A stretch of DNA of 36,034 nucleotides, from NCBI GenBank assembly GCA_001563915.1, contig LKMP01000009.1, positions 1 to 36,034 of the forward strand. The letters run 5' to 3'. Position 1 is the stretch's first letter; each line of letters starts with the position of its first letter. This DNA comes from Nanohaloarchaea archaeon B1-Br10_U2g21. GTDB lineage: Archaea > Nanohalarchaeota > Nanosalinia > Nanosalinales > Nanosalinaceae. The position numbers and the translations under genes were made by a program. The notes beneath the pieces are model-generated. The model was not told the DNA's origin. It searched no databases and saw only the letters and a program-made list of their open reading frames with translations. Below, piece after piece: positions 1 through 7,086 of this stretch.

Positions 1-324
1 GGTCAAAGAACTGAACAAGGAACTAGAAAAAATGTGGACACAAGAGAAAGAAGTCTGGCAGCTACAGCACAATTGATAGCTGCTAAAAACAGAATACCTT
101 GCGGCATCAAGAAATTAAGACTAGATAACAAAACAAACTATAGGCTAGTGTTTACAGTTTCCGACAATATAGTCATAGAAGATGGAAAAATGAAGCTAAA
201 AGTTCTCAGAAAGAAAGAATTATCTAGAAACTCCCCTAGAGAAGTAGAACCTCAACAGAAAGTATATAATCTCCAAGTAAAAGACGACGAGAGCTATTGC
301 ACAACCACAGTAGCGCTTCACAAT
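1..324 (+). mobile_element. Intein, C-terminal part (5' end outside window)
   Basis: The reading frame is open from base 1. Residues coded from about base 49 (RSLAATAQLIAAKNRI, then CGIKKL and YRLVF) resemble the region after the second LAGLIDADG motif of DOD homing endonucleases. The stretch coded at about 262-324 reads VYNLQVKDDESY...VALHN and is followed by Cys. This matches intein splicing blocks F and G, with penultimate His, terminal Asn (322-324) and a +1 Cys (325-327). Immediately downstream the frame becomes ligase. The N-terminal splicing block and most of the endonuclease lie upstream, so endonuclease activity cannot be judged. The C-terminal splicing residues are all present. The block F position that is often His is not obviously His here. 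Confidence 0.85.
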
Positions 325-1209
325 TGTCAAATACATGTCAAAAATGATACAGTCAAATTATACACTAGAAGACTTGAAGACGTTACAAAGCAGTTTCCTG
401 ATGTTAAAAGCGCAATAGAGAAACAGGTTGATGCAGAAAACTGTATTATTGATGCTGAAATTGTTGGCATGAAAGACGGAGATGTAATTCCCTTTCAGAA
501 GCTTTCCAAGAGAATAAAGAGAAAGTATGATATTGAAAGATTAAGAAAAGAGATTCCTGTAGAGGTAAGGCCTTTTGATTTACTATACATGAACAAGTCT
601 TACATGATGGAGCCTTACAAAGAGAGATTAGAGGTCTTAAGAGACGTAATTGAGGAAAATGGTGACATAAAATTTGCTGATCAGATTATAACTTCGGACA
701 TAGAGGACGTGAACGAGCTGCAGCAGAAAGCACTAGCAGCTGATCATGAAGGTGTTATGATGAAGTCATTGGAGGCAGAGTATAATCCTGGCTCTCGAGT
801 GGGTTACATGGTGAAGCTTAAGCCTGTGATGGAAACTCTAGATTTAGCAGTTATAGGGGCCGAATGGAGCGAAGGCCGTAAGAGTGGCTGGCTTGGGCGC
901 CTCAAGCTTGGTTGCTGGAACCAGAACACGGAAGAATATGAGATGGTGGGACGAATGTCTTCAGGCCTTACAGATAAGCAGCTTGAAGAAGTAACTGAGC
1001 GTCTGAAGCCGCTAATCACTGCGGAAGATGGTCGTGATGTTGAACTACTACCTGAGGTTCTTTTAGAGGTTGAGTACGAGGAAGTTCAAAAAAGCCCTAC
1101 GTATAATTCAGGATATGCATTGCGTTTCCCGCGCCTAAAGAAGTTTAGAGACGATAAAGAACGGCCTGATAGTAAAGAAAAAGTTGAGAGACTTTACAAG
1201 TCTCAATAA
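1..1209 (+). CDS. lig: ATP-dependent DNA ligase with in-frame intein (5' partial)
   Basis: After the intein, bases 325-1209 encode 294 residues of the C-extein of an archaeal ATP-dependent DNA ligase, which seals nicks in replication and repair. Visible nucleotidyltransferase motifs are CQIHVKND (just after motif I), DAEIVG (motif III), VRPFDLLYMN (IIIa), EGVMMKS (IV) and VKLKP (V). The OB-domain motif LRFPRLKKFRDDK lies near the end. About 300 residues after motif I is normal for the family, so this end is complete. The nucleophilic Lys of motif I and the N-terminal DNA-binding domain are upstream of the window. By family alignment the intein sits a few residues after the KxDG motif, so the enzyme should be inactive until splicing. 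The GTG at 34 is internal, not a start. Confidence 0.93.
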   Translation, partial: GQRTEQGTRKNVDTRERSLAATAQLIAAKNRIPCGIKKLRLDNKTNYRLVFTVSDNIVIEDGKMKLKVLRKKELSRNSPREVEPQQKVYNLQVKDDESYCTTTVALHNCQIHVKNDTVKLYTRRLEDVTKQFPDVKSAIEKQVDAENCIIDAEIVGMKDGDVIPFQKLSKRIKRKYDIERLRKEIPVEVRPFDLLYMNKSYMMEPYKERLEVLRDVIEENGDIKFADQIITSDIEDVNELQQKALAADHEGVMMKSLEAEYNPGSRVGYMVKLKPVMETLDLAVIGAEWSEGRKSGWLGRLKLGCWNQNTEEYEMVGRMSSGLTDKQLEEVTERLKPLITAEDGRDVELLPEVLLEVEYEEVQKSPTYNSGYALRFPRLKKFRDDKERPDSKEKVERLYKSQ

Positions 1210-1213
1210 TGAC

Positions 1214-1576
1214 TTATGCGTGTTTCTGAGCCTTATGAATTTTCATACCTCGTTCAGTGTCGAACTCTTTCCCACAGACAGGGCATTTATTCCTTGTAGA
1301 CGTCTCGGTTTCTTGGTGTTCCTTTTCTTTTTTCTTTGACTTCTCTTTCTTTGTCTCAAGTCTCTGTTGTATATCAAATCCTCTATCTGTATCTTTTTGC
1401 ATACGCAGCTTCCACTCATCACTCTCAAGCCAGATTATGAACGCACCAACGATCACAAGTAGCGGGCCAATCACTGCTTGAGTAAAGTTTAGTATCTCTG
1501 TCGAGTAAGTCAGCGATGCAAAGATTCCTAGTACCACCATAAACGCTCCTATAAACACTTTTAGTCCTGGATGCAT
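1214..1576 (-). CDS. Two-TM membrane protein with C-terminal C2H2 zinc finger
   Basis: The family is not recognised. From the ATG at 1576 the protein is 120 residues. Two hydrophobic segments (about residues 3-22 and 30-51) form a hairpin. A very charged Lys/Glu-rich stretch follows, and the tail has one classical C2H2 finger: CPVCGKEF, then an HKAQKH histidine pair at the C-terminus. An upstream in-frame TTG at 1600 would add eight residues; I prefer the ATG because the segment preceding it looks like leader sequence. The finger presumably faces the cytoplasm. It is convergent with the ligase gene (stops 4 bases apart) and divergent from L15e. A single finger on a membrane anchor suggests recruitment of a protein or nucleic acid, but that is a guess. 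Confidence 0.7.
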   Translation of the reverse strand: MHPGLKVFIGAFMVVLGIFASLTYSTEILNFTQAVIGPLLVIVGAFIIWLESDEWKLRMQKDTDRGFDIQQRLETKKEKSKKKEKEHQETETSTRNKCPVCGKEFDTERGMKIHKAQKHA

Positions 1577-1682
1577 GTTATCACAACTAAACGATGACAA
1601 AAAGCTCTTTTATTTGTTCCGCTTTCTCAGACTAGGGTTTATAATATTTGTCGCAGAACACGAAGTTACGAGCTGACACAGG

Positions 1683-2258
1683 ATGACTTATTACAAATAC
1701 GCCAGAAAACAGTACGACCAGCCTAAAGAGAATCTTGATGAAGTATGGCAGGAAAGACTGCAGAAATGGAGAAGAGAAGGAACAATTGAAGAAGTAGAGA
1801 ACCCAACAAGAATCCCTAAAGCACGACAGCTCGGGTACAAAGCTAAAAATGGTTTTAATATAGTAAGAGTACGGATTCGGAAAGGAGGAAGTAAAAGACA
1901 GCGTCCAGCAGGAGGAAGAAGACCAGCAGCAGCAGGACAAAGTCATTACAGCTCCAAGAAATCTAAACAAGTAATCGCAGAACAGAAAGCATCCAAAAAA
2001 TATTCTAATCTAGAAGTTCTCGCAAGCTACTGGGTAGCAGAAGATGGAAACTACAGATGGTTTGAAGCAATCATGGTAGACCCAAAACACCCTGAAATCC
2101 AGAGTGACGATGATCTTAACTGGATTTGCGATCAGAACAACAGAGCAGAAGAAGGCAAAACTCCTGCCTCAAGAGAAAGCAGAGGTCTACGCAACAAAGG
2201 AAAAGGCGCAGAAAAAGTGAGGCCCTCTCAAAATTCTCAGGGCGGTAGAGCAAAGTAA
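1683..2258 (+). CDS. rpl15e: Ribosomal protein L15e (eL15)
   Basis: Large-subunit ribosomal protein of the archaeal/eukaryotic L15e family, 191 residues, close to the usual length. Recognisable features are the N-terminal MTYYKYARKQY, the ARQLGYKAKNGF segment, the VRVRIRKGG strand, a basic GGRRPAAAG loop, and LEVLASYWVAEDGNYRWFE. The C-terminus is the typical basic tail with a GLRNKGKG motif. A TATA-like box (gtttataat, about 1636-1644) lies about 40 bases upstream of the ATG. It is followed after 26 bases by the RNase P genes, a common archaeal arrangement linking rRNA and tRNA processing with ribosome synthesis. Confidence 0.97.
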   Translation: MTYYKYARKQYDQPKENLDEVWQERLQKWRREGTIEEVENPTRIPKARQLGYKAKNGFNIVRVRIRKGGSKRQRPAGGRRPAAAGQSHYSSKKSKQVIAEQKASKKYSNLEVLASYWVAEDGNYRWFEAIMVDPKHPEIQSDDDLNWICDQNNRAEEGKTPASRESRGLRNKGKGAEKVRPSQNSQGGRAK

Positions 2259-2284
2259 AAAACTAAGGCCCTAATAACAAATTC

Positions 2285-2875
2285 ATGGGCTTCCACGACT
2301 TTTTAATCAATTTTCAACCAGAAAACACTCTCGGATGGAGCCAGCAATCTATAGACTCAAAAACAACTCTACTCCAAGAAGAAAACTGGGGAGAGCTTAA
2401 GAAACAGATTCAGCAAAAAAGCAGTGGCGCAGAAGTTTTAGTCTATCTTGGCGGCAAGAACAAACTTAATAGGAAAGCTGTAGAAGATTCTCGTATCGAT
2501 ATACTTCTCCATCCAGAGCATCATAGAAACGACTCGGGACTAAACCATGTTTTGGTCAAAGAAGCAGCCAAAAATAATGTATCAATAGGTATGGACTTCT
2601 CAAAACTCTACAGCGCAGAGAGAAAGGATAAAGTGATGGCAGACTGGCGTAAAAATTTGAAACTATGCGAAAAATATGGTGCGCCTTACATAATTACAAC
2701 AAATGCCTCTGAAAAACGAGAACTACGCGCTCCCCGAGATTTAGCAGCTCTAGTAACAGTATTAGACGGAAATGGAATTAAAGCAGTAAAGCACAGACCT
2801 AAAAAAATACTTGAAAGAGTTGAAAAGCACAAGAGCGGAAGATTTGTAGGGTCTGGCATAGAAGAGGTAGAATAA
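2285..2875 (+). CDS. rnp3: RNase P protein component 3 (Rpp30)
   Basis: TIM-barrel-like protein subunit of archaeal RNase P, which removes 5' leaders from pre-tRNA. The central IDILLHPEH, then SGLNHVLVKEA and VSIGMDFSKL, are hallmarks of the Rpp30 family, and the later APYIITTNA segment fits. Length 196 residues is at the short end of the normal range. Its stop (TAATG) overlaps the start of Rnp2, so the two subunits, which form a heteromeric subcomplex in characterised archaea, are translationally coupled. A box gtaaaaaac about 27 bases before the ATG would make the mRNA leaderless if used. Confidence 0.95.
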   Translation: MGFHDFLINFQPENTLGWSQQSIDSKTTLLQEENWGELKKQIQQKSSGAEVLVYLGGKNKLNRKAVEDSRIDILLHPEHHRNDSGLNHVLVKEAAKNNVSIGMDFSKLYSAERKDKVMADWRKNLKLCEKYGAPYIITTNASEKRELRAPRDLAALVTVLDGNGIKAVKHRPKKILERVEKHKSGRFVGSGIEEVE

Positions 2876-3195
2876 TGAAAACTTTACCTAAGTCTCTTAG
2901 AGAAAAGAAACGATATCTCAAGATAAAAATCGAATCAAATAATCGAAAAGAGTTTTCAGAAGTAGTGGACCTCATAAGAAGTGCCATAAAAGAGTTCTCG
3001 GGAGAAAAAGGACTATCAAATGTAGAACCTTGGATTCTTAAAGAAAATTTTGATTACAGAGAACAATGTTTCATAGTAAAAGTGAATCGAGACTTTGAGA
3101 ATGAATTCCGTGCAGCAATTATCCTCTATGATATAAATGGCCTAATTTATACGGAAAAAGTTTCAGGCACTCTAAAAGGCCTTCAATCATCTTGA
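2875..3195 (+). CDS. rnp2: RNase P protein component 2 (Pop5)
   Basis: Pop5-family subunit of RNase P, 106 residues. It opens with LPKSLREKKRYLKIKI, the diagnostic Pop5 start. It continues with GLSNVEPWIL and ends with EKVSGTLKGLQ, matching the conserved C-terminal SGT-KGL. Pop5 pairs with Rpp30 to activate the RNase P RNA. The ATG overlaps the Rnp3 stop by one base. The 3' end overlaps the convergent gene at 3183-3503 by 13 bases. Confidence 0.95.
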   Translation: MKTLPKSLREKKRYLKIKIESNNRKEFSEVVDLIRSAIKEFSGEKGLSNVEPWILKENFDYREQCFIVKVNRDFENEFRAAIILYDINGLIYTEKVSGTLKGLQSS

Positions 3196-3503
3196 GTTAT
3201 ATTTGTCAATGTATCCATACCTGTTTCAAAGTCATCCCATAGTGTAACAAGTCCATGTATGGCTTGTTCTATAACCCCCATCTCAGAAATGGGCTTATCG
3301 CTTTCACGAATCTCGTCAGTATCTATAAAACCTGTTTCACTATCATTAATCGACTCATTCCCATTAGACACTATATCCCCCGCATCTTCAGGCGAAGTAT
3401 CTTGTGGAGCAGGTTCAGAAATATGGACCATAAATACAGTCAACACAGACAGAAAAAACATTAGCCCCATTAGGAGCACTGCCGCCTGTGTCGAACTATT
3501 CAT
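3183..3503 (-). CDS. Small single-TM acidic protein, unknown
   Basis: Not recognised. 106 residues: a short polar N-terminus, one strong hydrophobic segment (AAVLLMGLMFFLSVLTVFMV, about residues 7-26), then an acidic Asp/Glu/Ser/Asn-rich domain that should face outside as in a signal anchor. The opposite-strand frame over the same bases is serine-rich and looks like a shadow, so this strand is preferred. A TATA-like gttataaat lies about 30 bases upstream on the minus strand. It is divergent from TBP, with 130 bases between the starts. Confidence 0.6.
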   Translation of the reverse strand: MNSSTQAAVLLMGLMFFLSVLTVFMVHISEPAPQDTSPEDAGDIVSNGNESINDSETGFIDTDEIRESDKPISEMGVIEQAIHGLVTLWDDFETGMDTLTNITQDD

Positions 3504-3585
3504 TAACTTCTCTTTAGTTATACTGCAATTTATAACACAATGGTCATCAGGCCTTTTAAAAGAGTTAGTTTATAAATCCAATTTA

Positions 3586-3614
3586 AACCGTATATAAATT
3601 GTTTATAAACGGTT
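3586..3614. promoter_or_regulatory. Inverted repeat with two opposed TATA boxes in the TBP promoter
   Basis: Left arm AACCGTATATAAA (3586-3598) and right arm TTTATAAACGGTT (3602-3614) are 13-base inverted repeats with one mismatch around a 3-base centre. Each arm contains a TATA box, so the element presents two boxes in opposite orientation. A third box, gtttataaat, lies at about 3569-3578. The TBP start is at 3633, preceded by a Shine-Dalgarno AAGGTG. The position over the core promoter of the TATA-binding protein itself suggests autoregulation; that is inference. Confidence 0.65.
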
Positions 3615-3632
3615 GTAAGGTGAAACAATGCT

Positions 3633-4181
3633 ATGGTAGAGAATAAAGATATCGAAATACAAAACGTCGTCGCATCAGCCACATTCGATCAAAGACTTCC
3701 TCTTGACAGGATCGCTATATACCTTGAAAACACAGAGTACGAGCCAGAACAGTTCCCAGGCCTAGTATACAGACTCCAGGAACCAAAGGCCGCAGCACTA
3801 CTGTTCGGTTCAGGAAAAGTAGTTTGTACTGGTACAAAAAGCCCAGAACAAGCTAAAGAAGCAACGCACAAGATTATAGATGAGCTTAGAGAAGCGGATG
3901 TCGAAATCGGGACTAAACCTGACGTAACAGTACAGAATATTGTTGCTTCAAGCCAGCTAGATGGGAACCTAAATCTAAACAGAATCGCATTCGAACTAGT
4001 TGGAACAGAATACGAGCCAGAACAATTCCCAGGCCTAGTATACAGACTCGACGATCCATCAGTAGTATTCCTACTCTTCAGCTCAGGTAACCTAGTATGT
4101 ACAGGCGGTAGAACCTATGAAGATGTGGAAAATGGAATTGAGCGACTAGAAGAGAACTTGAAAGAAATCGGTGCGCTTTAA
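3633..4181 (+). CDS. tbp: TATA-box binding protein (TBP)
   Basis: General transcription factor that bends promoter DNA and recruits TFB and RNA polymerase. 182 residues, the usual archaeal length, built as two direct repeats of the saddle fold. Each repeat has the pattern VQN(I/V)VAS...L(D/N)(L/R)(N/D)RIA, YEPEQFPGLVYRL, LLF-SG--VCTG. The identical 15-residue stretch TEYEPEQFPGLVYRL occurs in both halves. The start is the second ATG of AATGCTATGG at 3625-3634; the upstream ATG is out of frame. The Shine-Dalgarno AAGGTGA at 3617-3623 supports this. Unlike many genes here it seems to have a short leader. The promoter contains a large inverted repeat (see that entry). Confidence 0.98.
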   Translation: MVENKDIEIQNVVASATFDQRLPLDRIAIYLENTEYEPEQFPGLVYRLQEPKAAALLFGSGKVVCTGTKSPEQAKEATHKIIDELREADVEIGTKPDVTVQNIVASSQLDGNLNLNRIAFELVGTEYEPEQFPGLVYRLDDPSVVFLLFSSGNLVCTGGRTYEDVENGIERLEENLKEIGAL

Positions 4182-4187
4182 GCACCA

Positions 4188-4658
4188 TCATTTCCTCTTA
4201 TTTTCCAAAACACAGTCTAAAGCTTTTAATGCAGTTCTTCTAGCATTTTCAGGCATATTCAAATCTTTATTTTCTAACTCTTCGCGAGAAAACCACCTAA
4301 TATTTTCTTCAGCATACTCTTGATCTTCAATTTCATCCACGAGCCGTCCCAAATACTGAAAATCGCAATGCCAATGATGCTCATCAACCTGATGTAAATT
4401 AACATTCAAGGGTTGAGGCAGATCAAAACTGTCATCTAGCTCCGTATTAGCCCCTATAATTTCTATTTCTATACCCGTCTCCTCTAAAGTCTCCCTAATA
4501 GCACACTCATCCGGCGTCTCACGGCTTTCAATATGACCTCCAGGTTGGAGCCAAACACCATATTTTTTGTGGTTCAAGAAAAGCACCCTTTGTTTTTCCA
4601 CAACAAAAGCTCCAGCAACAAAATCTCTGTTTGCATCTTCTGGCACTCTCAAATCCAT
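4188..4658 (-). CDS. Nudix hydrolase
   Basis: 156 residues with a Nudix box starting at GGHIESRE and continuing through RETLEETGI, matching G-x5-E-x7-REUxEExGU. Nudix enzymes hydrolyse nucleoside diphosphates linked to another moiety; the substrate cannot be read from this sequence. WLQPGGHIE and a His-rich stretch (LHQVDEHHWHCDFQY) resemble unassigned bacterial and archaeal Nudix proteins. A strong Shine-Dalgarno (AGGAGGG) sits 6-7 bases before the ATG, and a cttataga box lies further upstream. It is convergent with TBP and downstream of the pterin dehydratase gene on the same strand, 55 bases away. Confidence 0.93.
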   Translation of the reverse strand: MDLRVPEDANRDFVAGAFVVEKQRVLFLNHKKYGVWLQPGGHIESRETPDECAIRETLEETGIEIEIIGANTELDDSFDLPQPLNVNLHQVDEHHWHCDFQYLGRLVDEIEDQEYAEENIRWFSREELENKDLNMPENARRTALKALDCVLENKRK

Positions 4659-4713
4659 CCTATCCCTCCTACGTAATGAAAAATGCTCTTAGATTTTTAT
4701 CTATAAGCTATCA

Positions 4714-5010
4714 TCATCTCCAGTCAATCTTACCTACAATTTCTTCTATCTCCTCTGCAAGTTCGAAATCACGTTCGGTCAAACTTTCAGCATCGTGACT
4801 CCATAAATCTATCTCCACTCCCCCATATTCCACGACAATCTTAGGATGGTGGAAATGCTTTTCTGCAAGAGCAAATATTGAATTAGCGAAAAAGCATGCT
4901 TCCCGATAACCATCAAATTCAACCCTTGTAACTAATTTGTCCTCTTTAAGGCTCCAAATACTGGTTTCGTTTAATTTTTCTTCTATTTGCTCTTTAGATA
5001 GTTCTGTCAT
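4714..5010 (-). CDS. Pterin-4a-carbinolamine dehydratase family protein
   Basis: 98 residues from the ATG at 5010 (MTELSKEQI). A longer frame to 5052 would run into the MCM promoter and exceed the usual length of about 95-105. The family signature is clear: FANSIFALAEKHFHHPKIVVEY followed by VEIDLWSHDAESLTERDFELAEEIE. The catalytic HH pair and the later SHD motif (usually THD) are present. The enzyme dehydrates 4a-hydroxytetrahydropterin. In archaea with no obvious aromatic hydroxylase its role is unclear and may lie in molybdopterin or folate chemistry. It is divergent from MCM with 53 bases between the starts. Confidence 0.9.
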   Translation of the reverse strand: MTELSKEQIEEKLNETSIWSLKEDKLVTRVEFDGYREACFFANSIFALAEKHFHHPKIVVEYGGVEIDLWSHDAESLTERDFELAEEIEEIVGKIDWR

Positions 5011-5062
5011 GTACTGTTTGTAGTAGTTGATCTTTTTCACTTTTACCTGCAAAATTACGAAT
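5011..5062. promoter_or_regulatory. Divergent PCD/MCM promoter region
   Basis: The two start codons (minus ATG ending at 5010, plus ATG at 5063) are 53 bases apart. The midpoint falls in an AT-rich box (tctttttcacttttac, 5031-5046). A box at the centre would lie about 26 bases from both starts, the spacing expected for leaderless archaeal transcripts in both directions. The box is a weak TATA match. Confidence 0.4.
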
Positions 5063-7045
5063 ATGGATTATGGAGAAGCGGTCTCAGACTTTGAAGAATT
5101 CTTCGCAGAAGTTTATGAAGATCAAGTCTTAGAAGCCGAGAGGAAAGGAAAAGACTCCATAGTTGTAGAATTCGAAGATTTAGATGTTTTCAGACCTGAA
5201 CTCGCTGATTATATAAGAGAAAATCCTGAAAACGCTGTCGATGCAGCCAAAGAAGGAGTGGAAGCAGTAGATCTTGCAGACCGAGACATAAACGTTAGGT
5301 TCTGCAACATGGCTGAAGAAGACTACGTACTGCTAAAAGACCTGCGTTCCGAGCATTTAGGCAAGTTTGTACCAGTGGAAGGAATGATTAAACGAGCTTC
5401 TCAGGTTAAACCCGAAGTTGTTGCTGCCGTTTTTGAATGCACTCAGTGCGGCGACAGGTATGAAAAAGAGCAGGATTCTTCCCAGCTTAAATCCCCTTAT
5501 AAATGCGAGTGCGGTTCAAAGAGATTCGAAGTGGATGAAAAAATTATGACTGATACACAAATCGTGACCTTAGAGGAGAATCCAGAGAGCCGTGAAGGCT
5601 CCGAACAGCCATCGAGTCTTTCAGTAAGGCTTGAAGGAGATCTTGTAGACCCAGAGTTCCAGAAAAAAGTAGTACCGGGAAACGTAGTAGAAGTTACAGG
5701 TGTACTGAGAGAAAGACCTCTGAAGAAAAACTCGAAAAAGTTCGATATCTACATGGAGGCTAACAACGTGGAACCACGACAACAAGAGTTTGAACAACTT
5801 GAACTAACTGATGAAGAAAAAGAAGAAATCCGCGAAATGGCCTCAGACGAAAATATATTTGACAGAATCGTTAACTCAATCGCGCCCAGCATATACGGCC
5901 ACGAACGAGTAAAAGAAGCAATAGCACTCCAAATGTTTGCAGGAGTCAGAAAGACACGAGATGATGGCATAAAGAGCAGAGGCGACATACATATACTATT
6001 AATTGGTGAACCCGGAACAGGTAAATCTCAGCTATTAAAATTTACAGGAGAATTAGCTCCTAAAGGCCGATATGTTGTAGGAAAATCCAGCACAGGTGCA
6101 GGCCTCACTGCCTCAGTAGTAAAAGAAGAATCTACAGGAGAATTCAGCCTGGAAGCAGGAGCAGTTGTGTTAGCGCATAAGGGTCTGGCAGCAATCGACG
6201 AAATAGATAAGATGAGTGTCGAGGATCGTTCCAGTTTGCACGAAGCAATGGAGCAACAACAAATTTCGGTTTCGAAGGCTAATATACAAGCGACTTTGAA
6301 TGCTCAGACTTCTATACTTGCTGCAGGAAACCCGAAATTAGGAAGATTTGATCCTTATGAGCCAATTCCTGAACAGATTAATATTGGGGACACGTTGCTT
6401 TCGCGTTTTGACTTTATATTTCCTGTTACTGATGAACCTGATAAAGAAAGAGATTCTGAGCTAGCATCTAAAATACTATCTAACCACAGGGAGCCTCAGG
6501 ATCAGGACGTAGATATAGACCAAGAAAAACTGAGAAAATACGTTGCTTATTCAAAGAGAAATGTTAGACCTGATCTTACAGAAGAAGCCACAGATAGAAT
6601 ACAGGACTTCTATGTTTCGATGCGATCTTCAGGAGATGAAGATAGTGTTCCTATAACTGCACGTCAATTAGAGGCGATGATACGTATTGCTGAGGCTTCT
6701 GCTCGCGCACAGTTGAAAGAAGAAGTAGATGAGAGTGATGCTCAGAGGGCGATTGATATACTGACATATACTCTGGAACAAATAGGCATGGATCCTGAAA
6801 CAGGAGATTTTGATATTGACCGTATCGAATCAGGAGTATCTTCAAGTCAAAGAAACAGAATCCAAACATTAAAGCACTTAGTTGATGAGCTAGCAAAAGA
6901 TGATGGTTCTGCAGAAATCGAATCTGTTCTTGAAAGAGCTTCTGAAGAAGGAATTGATCAGGAAAAAGCCGAAGATATAATAGAGAGGCTTAAGAGAGAG
7001 GGAGAGCTTTTTGAGCCGAAACAAGGTTTCGTTCAGAAGATTTGA
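5063..7045 (+). CDS. mcm: Replicative DNA helicase MCM
   Basis: Archaeal minichromosome maintenance helicase, 660 residues from the ATG at 5063; the longer frame from 5027 lies in the divergent promoter. Domains: N-terminal OB/zinc region with C126-x2-C129 and C148-x-C150; AAA+ core with Walker A GEPGTGKS (315-322), Walker B LAAIDEIDKM (375-384) and arginine-finger motif LLSRFD (Arg448); C-terminal winged helix ending FEPKQGFVQKI. It forms the hexamer that unwinds DNA at forks. The second zinc pair is spaced C-x-C rather than the commoner C-x2-C. The RPA-family gene follows 41 bases downstream, with its own TATA-like box. Confidence 0.98.
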   Translation: MDYGEAVSDFEEFFAEVYEDQVLEAERKGKDSIVVEFEDLDVFRPELADYIRENPENAVDAAKEGVEAVDLADRDINVRFCNMAEEDYVLLKDLRSEHLGKFVPVEGMIKRASQVKPEVVAAVFECTQCGDRYEKEQDSSQLKSPYKCECGSKRFEVDEKIMTDTQIVTLEENPESREGSEQPSSLSVRLEGDLVDPEFQKKVVPGNVVEVTGVLRERPLKKNSKKFDIYMEANNVEPRQQEFEQLELTDEEKEEIREMASDENIFDRIVNSIAPSIYGHERVKEAIALQMFAGVRKTRDDGIKSRGDIHILLIGEPGTGKSQLLKFTGELAPKGRYVVGKSSTGAGLTASVVKEESTGEFSLEAGAVVLAHKGLAAIDEIDKMSVEDRSSLHEAMEQQQISVSKANIQATLNAQTSILAAGNPKLGRFDPYEPIPEQINIGDTLLSRFDFIFPVTDEPDKERDSELASKILSNHREPQDQDVDIDQEKLRKYVAYSKRNVRPDLTEEATDRIQDFYVSMRSSGDEDSVPITARQLEAMIRIAEASARAQLKEEVDESDAQRAIDILTYTLEQIGMDPETGDFDIDRIESGVSSSQRNRIQTLKHLVDELAKDDGSAEIESVLERASEEGIDQEKAEDIIERLKREGELFEPKQGFVQKI

Positions 7046-7086
7046 AGAGGGTTATATTCATAAGATTCAACTCGGGGATTTGATAC

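Noticed and set aside
1577-1600. TTG start for the membrane zinc-finger protein
   Set aside because: The ATG at 1576 gives a start right before the first TM segment; the extra eight residues look like leader.
3259-3597. 112-codon plus-strand frame opposite the small TM protein
   Set aside because: Serine-rich low-complexity translation that runs through the TBP promoter; the minus-strand frame has a clean TM segment.
5027-5062. Upstream extension of MCM
   Set aside because: Hydrophobic 12-residue extension falls in the divergent promoter and does not match MCM N-termini.
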